Assembly: GCF_023074055.1 (NCBI RefSeq)
Contig: NZ_JADPKR010000062.1
Coordinates: forward strand, 1 to 64,000
Length of the DNA stretch: 64,000 bases
From: Bradyrhizobium sp. 141
GTDB lineage: Bacteria; Pseudomonadota; Alphaproteobacteria; Rhizobiales; Xanthobacteraceae
Reading direction: 5' to 3'
Shown: piece by piece, positions 26,539 to 35,540 of the stretch
Numbering within the stretch: position 1 is the first letter of the stretch
Layout of the letters: every line of letters begins with the position of its first letter
Notes under the pieces: model-generated
Told to the model about the DNA's origin: nothing
What the model saw: the letters and a program-made list of their open reading frames with translations, nothing else
Databases searched by the model: none
Position numbers and translations under genes: made by a program

Positions 26539-27237
26539 TCAGGTCAAACCGCCCGTCAGACGGGCAGCACCGACAATTGTGCCGTCCGGTGCTTCGATTA
26601 CGACTGCGACATCATCGCCCAGCGGAAAGCGTTCGGTAATCGATGTTGCCTCGCCGGACCACTCTGCAACGGAGCGGATCGACCGAACGACGTTGGCTTC
26701 GGTCAGGGTCCGCCCCCCGTTCTCGCCGCGGCCGATCTGGGTTGTATGCTCATGATCAAAGCCGATAAGCAGGACTCTTCCGCTTCCCCGGCCGGAGCCT
26801 ACGTGGATCCTGACGTTTCCGTTTTCTTTACTGACGCGAACGGCGGCTACCGTTTGTTGACCGCGTTTGGCGTGGTCGATCGCGGCGTTGACTTCGTCAC
26901 GACGCGAACCCACGAGCCCGACCCCTCCGTCGACGACCATCTCCGGCGTGTAAGAGCCGTCACCGAAGCGGCGCCCATAGCGATCCTGACGAGAAGTGGC
27001 GGCCTCCAGGGAGAATGGGTCCTTCCAGCCGAGGCGATCCCAGTAGGTAACGTGAAAGGCAAGCGGCAGGATATCCGAACGGCCTTTCGTCATTTCATTG
27101 AGAAAGGCGTTGGCTGGGGGACAGGATGAGCATCCTTGCGATGTGAAGAGTTCAACGACGACAGGTCGCTCCTCAGCAGCTGCCATGGCTGGCAGGCAAA
27201 GGATCGAACCGGCTAGCAAAAATGCGCGTAGTGTCAT
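26539..27237 (-). CDS. DUF1223 secreted thioredoxin-like protein
   Basis: 232 residues with a signal peptide (1-21). The thioredoxin-like start VELFTSQGCSSCPPAN has Cys36/Cys39 in a CSSC arrangement, followed by FHVTYWDRLGWKDPF and TPEMVVDGG, the DUF1223 signature. The function is unknown, but the motif suggests periplasmic thiol chemistry. A SigF-type promoter sits close upstream, and it is head-to-tail with the MXKDX gene, which has its own promoter. Confidence 0.88.
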   Translation of the reverse strand: MTLRAFLLAGSILCLPAMAAAEERPVVVELFTSQGCSSCPPANAFLNEMTKGRSDILPLAFHVTYWDRLGWKDPFSLEAATSRQDRYGRRFGDGSYTPEMVVDGGVGLVGSRRDEVNAAIDHAKRGQQTVAAVRVSKENGNVRIHVGSGRGSGRVLLIGFDHEHTTQIGRGENGGRTLTEANVVRSIRSVAEWSGEATSITERFPLGDDVAVVIEAPDGTIVGAARLTGGLT

Positions 27238-27265
27238 GGCATCCTCCGGGTTGGTGCTCCCCGAA

Positions 27266-27290
27266 TTCGCTTCCCCGAACGCTTCGTTAC
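27266..27290 (-). promoter_or_regulatory. SigF/ECF26-type promoter of DUF1223 gene
   Basis: Minus strand GTAACG (27290-27285), 15-bp spacer, CGAA (27269-27266), about 28 bp before the start codon. Identical geometry to the nrsF promoter. Confidence 0.6.
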
Positions 27291-27516
27291 AGCGTCATGA
27301 CACACACAACTTAGTGATTATTGCCGATATGATCAGGACGCCTGATGGGCGTCCGACGAATACCATCGATGGCGACCGGCTTGATCAAGATGCAGGTCGG
27401 CCGCCTGGGGCGGTACGAGCGCCTGAACGCTAGCAAAGCACTCCTTTCATGAGTTCTCCCGGCGACACCAAACGCTTGAACAGGATCACGAGCGATTGAT
27501 GCTTACTCGAAGACAC

Positions 27517-28248
27517 TCAGGCGATCTGGTTGAGCCCTGAAAGACCGTTGATTGTATAGTCTGGCGCGAGGTCCAGCTCATCCATCTGCATGCGGAGAGC
27601 TTTGAACATGGTCACAGGTGCAACCAAATCGGCCCTGGAGCAAGCTTGCGCCATGGCTTGAAGCGTTACGCGTTCGATCCAGGCTACTTTCAGACCCGCG
27701 GCTTTCGCGCCAATAGCGTCCCATGGATTAGACGATACGAACAGCACCTCGGCCCGACTCACGTTCAAACGCGGCTCGATCAAGGAATATGCCTCCGGGC
27801 TCGGCTTGAAAATTCGCTTGGTGTCAATGCTGATCGTGGCATCCAGGACGCTGTCGAGGCCGGTGTTTCGGACCAGAGTCGTCAGCATCTCTGAACTACC
27901 GTTCGATAGGATCGCGAGTTTGTGCTTCTTCAGCGACTGCAGCGTCGCTCTCGCATCGGGGTAGAGGTCGAGATGGACATACTTATCCATGATCTGCTCA
28001 AAAAGACTTTCGTCATAGTTCAGCCCCAGTATTCTCAAGGTGTATGACAGGGAATTCCTGGTGACGACAGAGAAATCTTCATAGCGGCGCATCAACGTCC
28101 GCAACCAAGTATATTCCAGCTGCTTGATACGCCAGATCTGAGTGATGAGATCGCCATACCCCGGAAAGGCTCGATCGGTGATCGCGGCCACTGATTGAAT
28201 GTCGTAGAGCGTTCCGTACGCGTCGAACACAATTGCTTTAACCGTCAC
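27517..28248 (-). CDS. L-2-haloacid dehalogenase, type II (HAD superfamily)
   Basis: 243 residues. The HAD motifs are the nucleophile Asp9 in VFDAYGTLYD, SNGSSEML with the Ser, the Lys in IFKPSPEAY and the type II-specific SSNPWDAIGAKAAG. Hydrolyses L-2-haloacids such as 2-chloropropionate or chloroacetate to hydroxy acids with inversion. It is 23 bp downstream of a solute:sodium symporter and a DUF485 protein, so uptake and dehalogenation seem coupled. Confidence 0.9.
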   Translation of the reverse strand: MTVKAIVFDAYGTLYDIQSVAAITDRAFPGYGDLITQIWRIKQLEYTWLRTLMRRYEDFSVVTRNSLSYTLRILGLNYDESLFEQIMDKYVHLDLYPDARATLQSLKKHKLAILSNGSSEMLTTLVRNTGLDSVLDATISIDTKRIFKPSPEAYSLIEPRLNVSRAEVLFVSSNPWDAIGAKAAGLKVAWIERVTLQAMAQACSRADLVAPVTMFKALRMQMDELDLAPDYTINGLSGLNQIA

Positions 28249-28271
28249 GAGATGGCTTCCTTTACCTTCTT

Positions 28272-29795
28272 TTATTCAGGCGCACGGCCTGTGTGCACTT
28301 GCAGCAGAAACGCGTCGAATCTCTTTTCGTTTTCGAGATCGCGTGCTGCGATGAGCGAACCGAGCGCGGCGCCAAGAAACCCGATCGGCAGAGACACGAT
28401 GGTTGGATTAACCAGCGGCCAGAGCGCGTCGCTGCCGCGCATCGCCGGTCCAATCATGGCAAGCGCGACAGAGCTTACGAGGCCCGCGGTCATGCCACCG
28501 ATGACGCCGCCGGTATTGAAGCGACGCCAGAACAGCGACAGGACGAGCACGGGAAAGTTTGCGCTCGCAGCAACGCAGATGGCGAGAATAACGAGGACCG
28601 CGACGTTAACGCCTTGGGCAAGGATTCCAAGCGCGATGGCGAGAACGCCGATGATGACGGCCGCCAGACGTGCGATCCAGACCTCCTGTCGCCCCTCGAC
28701 TTGCCCGCCTTTCAACCAGTTGACGTAGAAGTCATGAGCGATGCTGCTGGAGGTCGACAACGTCAGCGCCGAAACCACAGCCAGGATGGTTGCCACCGCG
28801 ACCGCGGCAACGAACCCAAGCATAAGTTCTCCCCCGACGCTGCCTTTCCCTCCGCCGAGATGTTGAGCGAGCAAGGGCAGCGCCAGATTACCCCCTTTAT
28901 CAGCGGCTCGGATTGCGTCTTGCCCGACGAAATCAGCAGCGGCCAATCCGAACAAGGTTGTCCCGGCGAAGAACGCGCCCGCCAAGAACATGACCCAGAC
29001 CACCGATCGGCGCGCCGTTTTGGCGTCGGGAACTGTATAAAATCGGGTCATGACGTGAGGCAGACCCGCTAGGCCAAGAACATACCCCAATCCCAGTGAA
29101 ATCTGATCGAAGGGGTTCTTTAGGTAGTTGCCCGGCAGGAGATAGCCTGCACCGTATTTTGCTTCGGTGTCCGCGAAAAGAGTCAGCGGATTAAAGTGCA
29201 CAAGCGAAAGCGCCATAACCAAAACAATCGCGCCCGCGCCAAGCATCAAGACAGCTTTCACAATTTGCACCCAGGTGGTCGCCAACATGCCGCCGAACGC
29301 GACGTAGACGATCATGCTGACGCCAACAAAGATCACGGCCCAATCGTACGAGATCCCCGTCAGAAGACGAACGAGCACGCCGGCGCCGGCCATCTGGGGC
29401 ATCAGATAGGCGAAATTCACGACGATCGTACCGGCAATCGCCGCAAGCAGGGACGAGCGCGTCTGCATCCGGCTGCGGATGACGTCGCCAAGTGTATATT
29501 TGCCTGAGTTGCGAAGCGGCTCCGCGATCAGGAACAGGACGGTACAGAAGGCTACGAGGGGGCCGAGCGCGTAGAACGCGCCATCCATGCCGTAAAGCGC
29601 CGTCAACCCGCTGAAGCCCAGAAATGCAGCTGCGCTGCACCAATCGCCTGCAAGCGCGAAGCCGTTTTGGGCGGCCGTCAACTGGCTGTCGGCCGCATAA
29701 AAGTCGCTGGCGGTCTTTGTGCGCTGTGCAGCCCAATAGGTGATTCCAAGCGTGACAATGAGGATAAGAAGGAAAATGAGAAGAGTTATGCTCAC
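28272..29795 (-). CDS. Solute:sodium symporter (ActP-like), probable (halo)acid permease
   Basis: 507 residues with about 13 TM helices. It has DFYAADSQLTAAQNGFALAG near the N-terminus and the SSS signature GLAGLPHVMTRFYTVPD, the acetate-permease type. ActP proteins carry short monocarboxylates with Na+. The adjacent haloacid dehalogenase suggests haloacetate or related substrates. It overlaps the DUF485 gene by 4 bp. Confidence 0.9.
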   Translation of the reverse strand: MSITLLIFLLILIVTLGITYWAAQRTKTASDFYAADSQLTAAQNGFALAGDWCSAAAFLGFSGLTALYGMDGAFYALGPLVAFCTVLFLIAEPLRNSGKYTLGDVIRSRMQTRSSLLAAIAGTIVVNFAYLMPQMAGAGVLVRLLTGISYDWAVIFVGVSMIVYVAFGGMLATTWVQIVKAVLMLGAGAIVLVMALSLVHFNPLTLFADTEAKYGAGYLLPGNYLKNPFDQISLGLGYVLGLAGLPHVMTRFYTVPDAKTARRSVVWVMFLAGAFFAGTTLFGLAAADFVGQDAIRAADKGGNLALPLLAQHLGGGKGSVGGELMLGFVAAVAVATILAVVSALTLSTSSSIAHDFYVNWLKGGQVEGRQEVWIARLAAVIIGVLAIALGILAQGVNVAVLVILAICVAASANFPVLVLSLFWRRFNTGGVIGGMTAGLVSSVALAMIGPAMRGSDALWPLVNPTIVSLPIGFLGAALGSLIAARDLENEKRFDAFLLQVHTGRAPE

Positions 29796-30103
29796 CGAAC
29801 GGCTCCCCGGACTGACTCTGCTGCAGCGGCCGAAAGCGGATCAAAAACGCGATTGGCGACACGTTCGTAAATAAGGGCCAGAGCCCATGACAGAAGGTAA
29901 TTCAGCGCAATGAGCGCAAAGCCAATGTTGAGCGGGCCAACGATCTTGATGGCCATCACGTCCTTGGCAAAGCCAGCGACGACCGTCAGCCCGACATAAC
30001 CGACGATATAAATGATCGTCATCGGCAAAAGGAATCGGATTTTTGCCGCTACCAATGCACGCACGGCCGCGTGCGCCGCCTCGACGCGCCTGTCACCCCG
30101 CAC
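29792..30103 (-). CDS. DUF485 membrane protein (YjcH-like)
   Basis: 103 residues with two TM helices (FLLPMTIIYIVGYVGLTVVA and NIGFALIALNYLLSWALALI). DUF485 proteins accompany ActP-type symporters and are thought to be accessory subunits. It overlaps the symporter start by 4 bp and is the first gene of the symporter-dehalogenase operon, divergent from a LysR gene. Confidence 0.87.
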   Translation of the reverse strand: MRGDRRVEAAHAAVRALVAAKIRFLLPMTIIYIVGYVGLTVVAGFAKDVMAIKIVGPLNIGFALIALNYLLSWALALIYERVANRVFDPLSAAAAESVRGAVR

Positions 30104-30261
30104 CTTGTATCCTCCCGTTATCCCGCCTTTGTGCGGGTTCGCCTCGGGCCTCTCCAGCCGGAGTTACCGTAGCGGCCTTTGGTCTTTACGAGGATGAGCG
30201 CAAGTGACAAAATGAATAATCGTGATCGTCATCATCGGGTTTTGCGATTTGGGAGGCGAAC

Positions 30262-31143
30262 GTGAATCTCGACATCGACTGCCTGCGGTCGTTCTTGGTT
30301 GTGGCGGACGCCATGAGCTTCTCCCGCGCGGCGGAGACGGTTGGTCGTTCGCAGTCGACGATCAGTCAGCAGATTGCAAAGCTGGAGACGCAGACCGGCC
30401 GGCCGCTACTGTCGCGTCGGAAGGGACGCGTGCTGCAGCTGACGTCGGAAGGAGAACGCCTGATGCAGTATGCCCGGCGGATCCTGCAACTCAACGACGA
30501 GGCTTGCGCGTCCATGTCGGACGACCTCCTGACCGGTTTCGTGCGTCTCGGCGTCCCCCTCGATTTTTTTGGTCGCGATTTCACGGTTTGGCTTGCTCGA
30601 TTCAAGGCCACGCATCCCATGGTCGGCCTCGAGGTGGAGGCCAACCAATCCGAGAACCTGCAAAAGCGGAGTGCGCGCGGGGATTTCGACTTGACGTTCT
30701 TCAAACAGGAGTCGGGTGCGAGACTGGGCACAGTGGCGCAGCGTGAGCAGCTGGTCTGGGTCAGCGGACCAAAATTGGCTGCTGAAGATCTGGACTCAAC
30801 GCCTCTCGTGCTATTTCCGGAGGGATGTACGTATCGAAGCTGCGCAATTAGGTCCCTGAAGGAACAGCGACGTCCGTGGCACGTGAGCTTTGTCAGCCCG
30901 AGCTTTGAATGCTTGAAGACGGCGACGGTCGAAGGGATGGGGATCACGGTCCTTGCGCGCGCGCTGGTCTCACCGCCCTTGAGGATCATACGGCACGGCA
31001 AACACCTGCCGCAACTTCCCGCGGTTGAGCTCGCGTATTCGAGCGGGCGGCGTGGCAACTCTCGGGTCGTAAGCGAACTGGCCAACTATTTGGCGGACCA
31101 CCTGGCAATGGCGGGATCACACCAGACGGCAGCCATGGCCTGA
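30262..31143 (+). CDS. LysR-family regulator of haloacid operon (inferred)
   Basis: 293 residues. The HTH reads FSRAAETVGRSQSTISQQIA, followed by a periplasmic-binding-like effector domain. The start lies 158 bp from the divergent DUF485-symporter-dehalogenase operon, the usual position for a LysR activator of that operon. The intergenic spacer has no clear symmetrical T-N11-A box that I would assert. Confidence 0.9.
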   Translation: MNLDIDCLRSFLVVADAMSFSRAAETVGRSQSTISQQIAKLETQTGRPLLSRRKGRVLQLTSEGERLMQYARRILQLNDEACASMSDDLLTGFVRLGVPLDFFGRDFTVWLARFKATHPMVGLEVEANQSENLQKRSARGDFDLTFFKQESGARLGTVAQREQLVWVSGPKLAAEDLDSTPLVLFPEGCTYRSCAIRSLKEQRRPWHVSFVSPSFECLKTATVEGMGITVLARALVSPPLRIIRHGKHLPQLPAVELAYSSGRRGNSRVVSELANYLADHLAMAGSHQTAAMA

Positions 31144-31191
31144 CCGACAATATCGGCCGCGGCATCCTTCAAGCCGTTCAAGGGCCTCGTC

Positions 31192-32103
31192 TCACGCCTT
31201 AAGGCGGCGCTCCGCCGAACCAAATAGCTCAAGCAGCGCAGTCCAAACCGCCGATGCAGCTGGCGAAAGCGACCGGTCGCGCCGTCGAACCAAAAAGATG
31301 GTACGGCTGACCGATGGCCTTATGAGCCTCCGGGTGGTCAGTTCTGGGTGACTTTTGATCGGGGCCACCAGGGTCGGGATCACAGCAATGCCGAGCCCGG
31401 CTTCGACCATGGCAAGAACCGAACTGGGTTGCGCTAGCTCGAGCGCAATTTGCACCCGCACGCCCGCATTGGCGAGTGTATTGAGGATCTGCGGCCGGCT
31501 TCCGGACGTGTTGTTCAACATCACCAAACGATGGTCGGATAGTTTTGCCCAAGCGACGGCTTTCGACCTCGCTAATGCGTTATCGCGGCGGCATGCCAAA
31601 ACAAACGGGTCTTGGGTCAGGCTCTCAATGTGCAGTTCGGTCGCTTCGATTTCTCCTCCCGAAAGACCGAACTCGACATCGCCCCGTGTCACCCGCGCAA
31701 CGACCTCCTTTGCCGCAATATCCTCGATTGAAAATGAGATCTCGGGCCATTTTTTCGTGCAATGCGCAACGCATGCCGGCATTAATCCCCGAGCCACCGA
31801 CGGCACGCAAGCCAATGTAACCTTGCCTCGGCGTCTTTCCCCGGTGTCCTTGAGTTCCCGCAGCAGCGCGTCCAACTCTCCAAGCAGCCGCGTACCGCTC
31901 GCCGCTAGGACCTCGCCAACAGCCGTCAGCCGAACTTGACGAGTTGTGCGGTCGAGCAAGCGCAGCTCCAGCTCTCTTTCCAGTTGCTGCACTGAAAAAC
32001 TCACGGCGCTTTGCGAGACGGAAACCTCCTTCGCCGCACGGCTAAAACTCCCGTGCTTGGCGACCGCGAGAAAGGCTCTGAGCTGGCGGAGACCGACATT
32101 CAT
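31192..32103 (-). CDS. LysR-family regulator
   Basis: 303 residues. HTH: HGSFSRAAKEVSVSQSAVSF. The effector domain follows (ARGLMPACVAHCTKKWPEIS). It is divergent from the GST-aminotransferase-MFS operon beginning at 32195. The 91-bp spacer contains ATTCAT-N11-ATGAAT (inverted half-sites near 32101-32123), a candidate LysR site. Confidence 0.9.
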   Translation of the reverse strand: MNVGLRQLRAFLAVAKHGSFSRAAKEVSVSQSAVSFSVQQLERELELRLLDRTTRQVRLTAVGEVLAASGTRLLGELDALLRELKDTGERRRGKVTLACVPSVARGLMPACVAHCTKKWPEISFSIEDIAAKEVVARVTRGDVEFGLSGGEIEATELHIESLTQDPFVLACRRDNALARSKAVAWAKLSDHRLVMLNNTSGSRPQILNTLANAGVRVQIALELAQPSSVLAMVEAGLGIAVIPTLVAPIKSHPELTTRRLIRPSVSRTIFLVRRRDRSLSPAASAVWTALLELFGSAERRLKA

Positions 32104-32194
32104 TTGATTGTCTCATGAATGTATCGAATATTTGAATTTTACTTCCAAATCGCGCGCCTGTTCAATCCTCGAAATCTTTAGGGAGAGAACATCA

Positions 32195-32878
32195 ATGACG
32201 GACGTGTTGGCGCAGGCGCGAGATGCCGCAGCAAAGCCTCCGGATCTTCTTCGGATTCTAGGACGAGCGAACTCGTTCAATGTGCGGAAAGTACTCTGGG
32301 TCTGCGACGAAATCGGGATCGCTTATACGCGCGAGGATTTTGGCCGAGGCTTCACACCGACAGATACACCTGAGTTTCTGCGGCTGAACCCAACCGGCCA
32401 AGTACCCGTCGTGGTCATTGGCAACCGCGTCATGCGCGAATCCAACACCATCGTGCGATATCTCGCAGCCAAGCACGGGGCAACGGACCTCTACCCGGAG
32501 GACGCAGAAGGGCGACAGGCCATCGAGCAATGGATGGACTGGGTCGCCTACGACATTACGCACGCGCTGCGCGGCGCTTTTCTCGGCGGGCAGCTGAAGG
32601 AAGCGCCGTACGACCACCCTTGGTACGTAGCGCAGGGCCAGAATGAGCTCATCCATGTCATGGGCTTGCTCAACAAGCACCTCGCGGAGTCCGGTCCGTA
32701 CGTTATGGGGGACCGGTTTACGATTGCTGACATTCCGGTCGGCCTCGTCGTCAATCGTTGGTTCAGCCTGACCCATCCCGGCCTTGTCCGGCCGAACTAC
32801 ACTGCTCTGTCGGATTACTATGAGCTGATGACAGAACGCCCCGCTTTCAGGCGGCATGGCCGGAACGGCCTGCCGTAG
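32195..32878 (+). CDS. Glutathione S-transferase
   Basis: 227 residues from ATG 32195 behind AGGGAGAG; the open frame from 32108 lacks a site. The N-domain has ILGRANSFNVRKVLWVCDEI and LNPTGQVPVVV, MRESNTIVRYLAAKHG; the C-domain has GDRFTIADIPVGLVVNRWF. It resembles the 23496 GST. First gene of a plus-strand operon with an aminotransferase, MFS transporter and reductase. Confidence 0.88.
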   Translation: MTDVLAQARDAAAKPPDLLRILGRANSFNVRKVLWVCDEIGIAYTREDFGRGFTPTDTPEFLRLNPTGQVPVVVIGNRVMRESNTIVRYLAAKHGATDLYPEDAEGRQAIEQWMDWVAYDITHALRGAFLGGQLKEAPYDHPWYVAQGQNELIHVMGLLNKHLAESGPYVMGDRFTIADIPVGLVVNRWFSLTHPGLVRPNYTALSDYYELMTERPAFRRHGRNGLP

Positions 32879-32918
32879 TCCCAATCGTTGAACCTAAAAA
32901 GCTCACGCGAGGAGCCCA

Positions 32919-34112
32919 ATGAATAGCTCGACAGGTCGTCACTTTCTTCAAATTCCCGGTCCGACGAATAGTCCGCTGCCTGTCCTGGCAGCAATTGCAA
33001 TACCGACCATCGATCACCGAAGCGCTGAGTTCAGCGCGCTGGGTCTAAACGTCCTCAAGCGCATCCGCTCGGCATTTTCCACCAAAGAGCCAGTCGTCAT
33101 TTATCCGACCTCAGGCACTGGTGCTTGGGAAGCCGCTCTTGTCAACACGCTGTCACCCGGCGATCACGTACTCATGTTTGAGACCGGGTGGTTTGCGACG
33201 TTGTGGAGCAAGATGGCCGCGGCGCTCGATCTGAAGCCCGAGATTATCGCGGGAGACTGGCGATCCGGCGTGAATGCCGAGCGGCTTGCCGAAAAGCTTC
33301 GTGCGGACAAAATGCACAAATACAAGGCCGTCGCCGTTGTTCATAACGAAACATCGACCGGTGTGACGTCGAACGTCGCCGCCGTCAGGCGGGCGATCGA
33401 TGAAGCGGGGCACCCGGCACTGTTGCTCGTCGACACTATTTCCTCACTTGGATCGATCGACTATCGTCATGATGCGTGGGGAGTTGACGTCACAGTTGGA
33501 GGCTCGCAGAAGGGGCTGATGCTGCCTCCCGGGCTCGGCTTCAACGCTGTATCCTCCAAAGCGATCGAAGTGTCGAAAGAGGCTCGCATGCCGCGCAGCT
33601 TTCTTCGCTGGGAGGAGATGCTTACGGCGAACGAACACGGCTTTTTCCCCTACACGCCGTCGACAAACCTGCTGCAGGGGCTGAAAGTCGCGCTTGACCT
33701 CATCGAGGCCGAGGGGCTGGCCAACGTCTTCGCACGCCATGACCGCGCAGCCCTCGCGACACGGCGGGCTGTCGAAACTTGGGGACTGGAGATCCAGTGC
33801 CGCAACGGGTCAGAATATTCGTCGTCACTGACTGCGGTTCGGCTTCCCGACGGACACTCGGCCGATGCCCTGCGGCGGCAGATTCTGGACGACGCAAACA
33901 TGTCACTCGGCAACGGTCTCGGCCCGCTCGCCGACCGCGTATTCCGGATTGGCCATCTCGGCGACTTCAACAATGCGTCGGTGCTTGGAACACTGGCCGC
34001 GGTCGAAATGGGGCTGAAGGCGCGCGGGATCCCGTTCGGGTGGGGAGCGATCGAAGCGGCAGCCGACGCCTTGTCCAAAGACCACTCAGTTCGAAAACAG
34101 GCCGCCGAGTGA
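32919..34112 (+). CDS. Class V aminotransferase (serine/aspartate-glyoxylate type)
   Basis: 397 residues. PLP-fold signatures are PTSGTGAWEAAL (phosphate loop), VHNETSTGVTS, DTISSLGSIDYRHD and the Schiff-base Lys in GGSQKGLMLPPG. This pattern matches the alanine/serine/hydroxyaspartate-glyoxylate aminotransferase group (SgaA/BhcA). A glyoxylate-linked role is attractive, since haloacetate dehalogenation yields glycolate and glyoxylate, but the substrate cannot be read from sequence alone. Confidence 0.85.
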   Translation: MNSSTGRHFLQIPGPTNSPLPVLAAIAIPTIDHRSAEFSALGLNVLKRIRSAFSTKEPVVIYPTSGTGAWEAALVNTLSPGDHVLMFETGWFATLWSKMAAALDLKPEIIAGDWRSGVNAERLAEKLRADKMHKYKAVAVVHNETSTGVTSNVAAVRRAIDEAGHPALLLVDTISSLGSIDYRHDAWGVDVTVGGSQKGLMLPPGLGFNAVSSKAIEVSKEARMPRSFLRWEEMLTANEHGFFPYTPSTNLLQGLKVALDLIEAEGLANVFARHDRAALATRRAVETWGLEIQCRNGSEYSSSLTAVRLPDGHSADALRRQILDDANMSLGNGLGPLADRVFRIGHLGDFNNASVLGTLAAVEMGLKARGIPFGWGAIEAAADALSKDHSVRKQAAE

Positions 34113-34173
34113 AAATGTGCAGCAGTCCGCCGAAAGAGCGACGCTGACGCTTAAACATACCAGGGAGAGAAAC

Positions 34174-35520
34174 GTGGCCCTCGCGCAGGAAGCGGACGAG
34201 ATCTCGTCCAAGCCAGCCCCCGTACGCCGTTTCCTTGATGCGCACAGCATGGTAACGACGCTGTTGTGCGTCCTGTTCGCAATCATGTACCTCGACCGCG
34301 TCAATATCTCTGCAGCAGCGGCGTCGTTAAAGACGAGCTTCGCGCTGACAAATACCGAGATGGGTTTGATATTCAGCGCGTTCTCTTGGGCCTATCTCGG
34401 CTCGGTTATTTTTGGCGGATGGGGTGCAAGGAAATACGGCTCGAAACTCACGCTAATCGTCTGCGTGATGATTGTCGGCATGGGCACGATCGCCACCGGG
34501 CTGGCTGGCGGATTGGTCTCTCTATTTGTCGCCCGCCTTGCCGTCGGCATGGGAGAAGGGCCGGCCTTTCCGGCTGCCACGCAGGCGATGCGCAATTGGT
34601 ATCCGCCGCACCGGTTTGGATACATCCAGGGCATCACGCACAGTGCGTCTCGATTGGGAGCAGCCCTGACGCCTCCCATCGTTGCGGCCGTCGTTCTTTG
34701 GTCCGGCTGGCGCTCTGCATTCATTGTCTGCGGCGCTGCGGCGCTGTTGTGGTGCATAGCGTGGTGGTTTTCTTTTAGAGACGACCCCCGCGAGCATCCA
34801 GGCGTCACCGCCGGCAAGATCGCAGACTTGAGCGTCTCCATGCCCGACCGGCGTGCACGGATTCCCTTTTGGTTGATTACACGACGTATGGCTTCCGTGA
34901 CTGTCGTGATGTTCGCGTACGGCTGGACATATTGGGTCTTCGTGTCGTGGTTGCCGCTCTATTTCGTCAATCAACACCACACGGATCTGAAGAGTTCGGC
35001 GCTACTCACGAGTGCGTTGTTTTTTGCCGGGCTGGTGGGCAACACCGTTGGTGGGGCCGTGTCGGACCGAATCCTCAAATCAACGGGCCGCAACCGGAAA
35101 GCGCGCTGTAGCGTCATTCTTGTGTCCTTGCTCGGAGCCGCAAGCCTGATTACGCCGACCATGCTCTTCGACGATCTGCGACTTGTCGTGCCCCTCCTTG
35201 CGGGTGCCATGTTCTTCTTGGAGCTTACGATCGCGCCGATGTACGCGATCCCTATGGACATCTCGAAAGAGTACGCTGGTATCGGGAGCGCTTACGTCAT
35301 CATGGGCGTTGGCTTGTCTGGCATTGTCTCGCCCGTTGTCTTTGGTTGGCTCATTGACCTGACCGGCAACTGGAATGTGCCGTTTGCCACGGGTGTTGGC
35401 ATTCTGCTCGCGGGCGCCGCGGCAATCCCCTGGCTTCGCCCTGACGTACCGTTGTCCATTCCGGCTGACCAATCCGCGATCGCCACGACGACGCGACAGA
35501 CGACAACTGGCACACGCTAA
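34174..35520 (+). CDS. MFS transporter, anion:cation symporter type
   Basis: 448 residues from GTG 34174 behind AGGGAGAG; an upstream GTG at 34117 has no site. Twelve TM helices. The segments YLDRVNISAAAASLK and GEGPAFPAATQAMRNWYPP are typical of the ACS family that imports organic anions such as tartrate, glucarate or hexuronates. Operon position suggests it imports the substrate of the aminotransferase or the reductase. Confidence 0.88.
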   Translation: MALAQEADEISSKPAPVRRFLDAHSMVTTLLCVLFAIMYLDRVNISAAAASLKTSFALTNTEMGLIFSAFSWAYLGSVIFGGWGARKYGSKLTLIVCVMIVGMGTIATGLAGGLVSLFVARLAVGMGEGPAFPAATQAMRNWYPPHRFGYIQGITHSASRLGAALTPPIVAAVVLWSGWRSAFIVCGAAALLWCIAWWFSFRDDPREHPGVTAGKIADLSVSMPDRRARIPFWLITRRMASVTVVMFAYGWTYWVFVSWLPLYFVNQHHTDLKSSALLTSALFFAGLVGNTVGGAVSDRILKSTGRNRKARCSVILVSLLGAASLITPTMLFDDLRLVVPLLAGAMFFLELTIAPMYAIPMDISKEYAGIGSAYVIMGVGLSGIVSPVVFGWLIDLTGNWNVPFATGVGILLAGAAAIPWLRPDVPLSIPADQSAIATTTRQTTTGTR

Positions 35521-35540
35521 CCGCCATTGGAGCTAACAAC

